Shown here: positions 61,787 to 64,000 of the stretch, one piece after another
How positions within the stretch are numbered: position 1 is the first letter of the stretch
How the letters are laid out: each line of letters begins with the position of its first letter
From: Spirochaetota bacterium
GTDB taxonomy: Bacteria > Spirochaetota > UBA4802 > JAKQUI01
Length of the DNA: 64,000 nucleotides
Assembly: GCA_029562645.1 (NCBI GenBank)
Contig: JAKQUI010000036.1
Location: forward strand, 124,001-188,000
Reading direction: 5' to 3'
Made by a program: the position numbers and the translations under genes
The notes under the pieces: model-generated
What the model saw: only the letters and a program-made list of their open reading frames with translations
Told to the model about the DNA's origin: nothing
Databases searched by the model: none

Positions 61787-62794
61787 ATGGAACATACCAA
61801 GCAGCACGAAGAACGTCAAACGAAAAACGGGATACGACCCCAAAAAATTAACATCGGATTTCTCGAATGGACCGAGCTCGAAAACCAGAGCATACTTGTT
61901 AAAAAGGCATACGTCGACATCGCCGGTGGTTTTCTTGAAGACGGGATAATTCTTTCGCAAATCATCTACTGGCACACACCGTCCCAAAAAAACCAGTGCC
62001 GCCTTGTTGTCTATCGCGACGGCCGGTTTTGGCTCGTGAAAAAATACTCCGACTGGTGGCGTGAGTGCCGCGTCAAAGAACGCACCGCCCGGCGAGCTTT
62101 GGGCAACCTCAAAAGCCGTGGCCTTATAGAATTCAAGGCAATGAAGTACGGGAAAACGCCGCAGTGTCACATCGCCTTGAACGTGGAAAAGACCGAAGAA
62201 CTACTCCGAGAGCACTTCGCCAAGACGTCACGTAAAGACGACGATACGCCGAAAACAAGGGCCCGACGTGGCCAAATTGGCCAGATCGAAGCCGCCGACG
62301 TGGCCAAATTGGCCACTTCTTTACATACAATCACTTGTTTTAAGGAAACAGAAATTTGTAATGCGGATGGCCAAATCCGTGACAAAGTCCCGGATTGTGG
62401 CACCTCTTCCTTCCTGGCGGTGAATCGTGAACGCATGGGAGCGGCAATTAAGGAATTGCAAACCAACCCGGAAACGAGCTCGTACGTCAAGAGCAAGCTG
62501 GACGAAGCCCCCGAGATAGTGGCTTACTTTTTCAAAAAGTATTTCAAGCGCTATTGCCACGCACACCCGGCCGTCAAGCGGGAGGATTGGAGCAGCATAA
62601 TTGAAAACCTCGTCACCTACACGGAATCATGGAATTACGAGGACTGTATCCAGCTTTATTTCTCGGATTCGAATCTTCGCACGAACCATAGAATTAACCA
62701 CTTCGCAACCATTGGGATTCTTATCCATCGAGCGTTGGACGCGAATAAAATTGATACCGGCAACGGCTCTTTGGCAGGGGGGTGCGCGTCATGA
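61787..62794 (+). CDS. Replication-initiator-like protein with winged HTH
   Basis: 335 residues. The N-terminal half resembles replication/primosome-loading proteins of plasmids and prophages: ILSQIIYWHTPSQK, then RVKERTARRALGNLKSRGLI, a winged HTH. The centre (about 155-200) is low-conservation and encoded by DNA with two long palindromic direct repeats. The C-terminal half is helical with YFFKKYFKRYCHAHP. Origins placed inside the initiator gene are common in such elements. The next gene starts within its stop (ATGA). Confidence 0.72.
   Translation: MEHTKQHEERQTKNGIRPQKINIGFLEWTELENQSILVKKAYVDIAGGFLEDGIILSQIIYWHTPSQKNQCRLVVYRDGRFWLVKKYSDWWRECRVKERTARRALGNLKSRGLIEFKAMKYGKTPQCHIALNVEKTEELLREHFAKTSRKDDDTPKTRARRGQIGQIEAADVAKLATSLHTITCFKETEICNADGQIRDKVPDCGTSSFLAVNRERMGAAIKELQTNPETSSYVKSKLDEAPEIVAYFFKKYFKRYCHAHPAVKREDWSSIIENLVTYTESWNYEDCIQLYFSDSNLRTNHRINHFATIGILIHRALDANKIDTGNGSLAGGCAS
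62263..62315. repeat. Two 21-bp direct repeats with palindromic core (candidate iterons)
   Basis: CCGACG followed by TGGCCAAATTGGCCA occurs at 62263-62283 and 62295-62315, start to start 32 bp (about three helical turns). The 15-bp core is a perfect palindrome around a central A. A third partial copy, GGATGGCCAAATCC, lies near 62366. Inside the initiator-like gene, they look like its binding sites. Confidence 0.75.
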
Positions 62795-63177
62795 TTGCTA
62801 TGCTACAAATCGGCATGAGCGCCACACGCACGTTTGAGCTCGGCACGGACCTGACGGACTTCGACGCACAAAACAAGTACGTGTGCCGCTCGTGGCTCAA
62901 AAACCTGAATTTCCGCACGGGCGAGGAAATGACGGTAACGTTTTACGAGGGCAACGAGGTCATCGAGCGCCTGACGCTCCGTCGCTCGTCGAGCTCGGGG
63001 CGCACCGTCTACACGTCGAAAAACGACACCGGCGGCCTCTATTGCTGGGCGACGCTCACGGCCGGGCTGGGCTCGTCATGGGGCTTCACGGCCGGGCTGT
63101 ACGCGCGCCGGAAGAAACGGCCTTTTGCGCGGGACGAGGCGCGCCGGCCGCGGGACATCCAGCCTTCGCTGTGGTGA
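62791..63177 (+). CDS. Hypothetical island protein
   Basis: 128 residues from the ATG overlapping the preceding stop (ATGA). Contains VCRSWLKNLNFRTGEEMTVT, a stretch loosely like the AbrB/SymE-type swapped-hairpin fold, and a basic C-terminal tail (ARRKKRPF). The resemblance is weak; treat function as unknown. Confidence 0.6.
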   Translation: MIAMLQIGMSATRTFELGTDLTDFDAQNKYVCRSWLKNLNFRTGEEMTVTFYEGNEVIERLTLRRSSSSGRTVYTSKNDTGGLYCWATLTAGLGSSWGFTAGLYARRKKRPFARDEARRPRDIQPSLW

Positions 63178-63184
63178 TACGCCG

Positions 63185-64000
63185 ATGGTTTTCGAGATCG
63201 AGCGGAAGAAGGGGGAGTGGCTGGATGAGAATTTTCCGCATGGAGCGAAGGAAGGTGAAGGGTTTGGCCGCCATAAGTTACCTGATGGGAAACTTATGAT
63301 GCCCGCCGCCCCGAAGGAGTCCTCCCGCGCCAGACTCATCATGGCTCAGTGGGCGATTGGCGACTGGCTGGTCGACGGGAAAAGCCATTATGGCGATGGG
63401 CTGTATGAGCGGGCGGCGGGGATACTGAATGTTGAAATAAGTTCGTTACGAACGATCAAAAGTGTCACCGAAAAATATGAAATGTTGTTACGTAACAACA
63501 ATCTATCTTGGAATCACCACAAAGAATTATCAGCAATCAAGAAAGTCTCGAAATCGAAATCCGGGAAGATGTCGTGGGGCGAGGATCACGACATGGGAAA
63601 GGCGCAAGAGCTTCTCGCGCGCGCAGAAATTATGTCAGATGGAGCGTGTGGCAACATGGGACGAGGATTTTCTCAACTCCAAACGAACATGCTGGTTTAT
63701 GCGTTCGAATTAAACCAGCATGGTTTTACGATATTCTCGCAAGCCGACGTATTGGTCGACATTATGGGCGTTCCGCGATCAAGATATTATTGTGGGCACC
63801 ACGCCACAACATCTAAAAGCAAACGAAATTCACTGAGTAGGTCCTTGGTGCGGTTAATTAAGCGTGGTCTGATTGAGTACAAACGGGGAACATCGAAGAA
63901 TACACGCAACGTGAGGGGCTACGGCCTGACGCATGACGGGATGATCGCGGCCCAACGGGTGGCTAATGGTTGGCAAGGTTCCCACAGTGGAACCTTGCCA
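63185..64000 (+). CDS. Putative DNA-binding island protein, runs off the window
   Basis: At least 272 codons, open to the last base with no stop, so it is incomplete. The N-terminal half has NLSWNHHKELSAIKK, like the 'LS-x-x-HH-x-x-x-A' motif of plasmid and phage proteins carrying HTH domains. The C-terminal part (SQADVLVDIMGVPRS, SLSRSLVRLIKRGLIEYKRG) looks like a winged helix. Reading was checked codon by codon. It starts seven bases after the previous stop. Confidence 0.72.
   Translation, partial: MVFEIERKKGEWLDENFPHGAKEGEGFGRHKLPDGKLMMPAAPKESSRARLIMAQWAIGDWLVDGKSHYGDGLYERAAGILNVEISSLRTIKSVTEKYEMLLRNNNLSWNHHKELSAIKKVSKSKSGKMSWGEDHDMGKAQELLARAEIMSDGACGNMGRGFSQLQTNMLVYAFELNQHGFTIFSQADVLVDIMGVPRSRYYCGHHATTSKSKRNSLSRSLVRLIKRGLIEYKRGTSKNTRNVRGYGLTHDGMIAAQRVANGWQGSHSGTLP
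63971..64000. repeat. 12-bp inverted repeat at the window edge
   Basis: TGGCAAGGTTCC, six bases, GGAACCTTGCCA: perfect arms, inside the last reading frame. It may be another protein-binding site of the element. Confidence 0.6.

Larger units (their letters stand above)
56105..64000. mobile_element. Integrative element inserted at tRNA-Thr (right end outside window)
   Basis: It begins at the 3' end of tRNA-Thr and carries two tyrosine recombinases, an excisionase-like HTH protein, a replication-initiator-like gene with iterons, a ParB-like remnant and several small unknown genes. All its genes are on the plus strand, many starting inside the preceding stop (ATGA). Base composition falls after about 59500 relative to the chromosome. 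No second copy of the tRNA 3' end is found before 64000, so the element continues. It could be a plasmid-like integrative element or a satellite phage. Confidence 0.85.

Noticed and set aside
1-64000. CRISPR array or known antiphage system
   Set aside because: No regularly spaced repeats with unique spacers and no cas or recognisable defence gene set was found in the window, including the visible part of the island.

Overview
The window reads as chromosomal DNA of an uncultured, fairly GC-rich diderm bacterium. The traits are signal-peptide lipoproteins, long TPR proteins, 7TM sensor proteins, an McsA-McsB-ClpC protein-arginine-phosphorylation operon, GlpABC respiration and beta-oxidation genes, with oxygen-sensitive enzymes (2-hydroxyacyl-CoA dehydratase-like proteins, a radical SAM protein). 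A member of Spirochaetota fits best, but this is inference from gene content with no rRNA to confirm it. TAG, TGA and TAA are all used as ordinary stops in the chromosomal part.

Layout. 1-2004: end of a fadN-type beta-oxidation gene and its thiolase, closed by a clear terminator. 2077-4157: a K+ channel co-transcribed with a separate cyclic-nucleotide-binding protein. 4248-7357: 8-oxoguanine glycosylase, a GT39-like glycosyltransferase, tRNA-Pro, and a PTS-EIIA/zinc-ribbon fusion. 7364-12720 (minus): mcsA-mcsB-clpC-cls. 12855-14840 (minus): trpB2 preceded by what looks like a complete ribosome-mediated trp attenuator, with a Trp-rich leader peptide, a 1:2 hairpin, a 2:3 antiterminator and a 3:4 terminator. 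14837-21130: sirtuin, then glpA-glpB-glpC-yjbQ-tatD. 21254-30482: envelope and secreted functions (ugd, a YdcF-like protein, an ABC ATPase, TPR proteins, paired lipoproteins, a PilZ protein). 30700-33439: amidase and a YhcC-like radical SAM protein. 33429-38395 (minus): a compact four-gene sensory operon (HAMP protein, TauE/SafE permease, 7TM-MCP, degenerate MCP). 38548-40125: RNase P RNA, rsmD, a DUF1858 protein and L28. 40157-47299 (minus): hydrolase-Yip1-SppA, an M64 peptidase and two HgdB-like proteins. 47419-55852: exported dipeptide epimerase, thioesterase, DUF4846 protein, cysteine synthase, hemerythrin, PrmA, a 35-residue membrane protein and a 7TM hybrid histidine kinase.

From the 3' end of tRNA-Thr(CGT) at 56104 to the window end lies an integrated mobile element. 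It holds two tyrosine recombinases, an excisionase-like HTH protein, a replication-initiator-like gene with internal palindromic iterons, a ParB-like gene fragment and several small unknown genes joined by ATGA overlaps. Two of its genes, including the integrase at its catalytic tyrosine, are interrupted by TAG codons followed by convincing in-frame coding sequence. That suggests either amber readthrough or recoding in the element, or recent decay. Its right end lies outside the window.

The strongest leads are the trpB2 attenuator, the amber-interrupted island genes, the four-gene sensory operon, the channel/CNBD gene pair and the EIIA-zinc-ribbon fusion.
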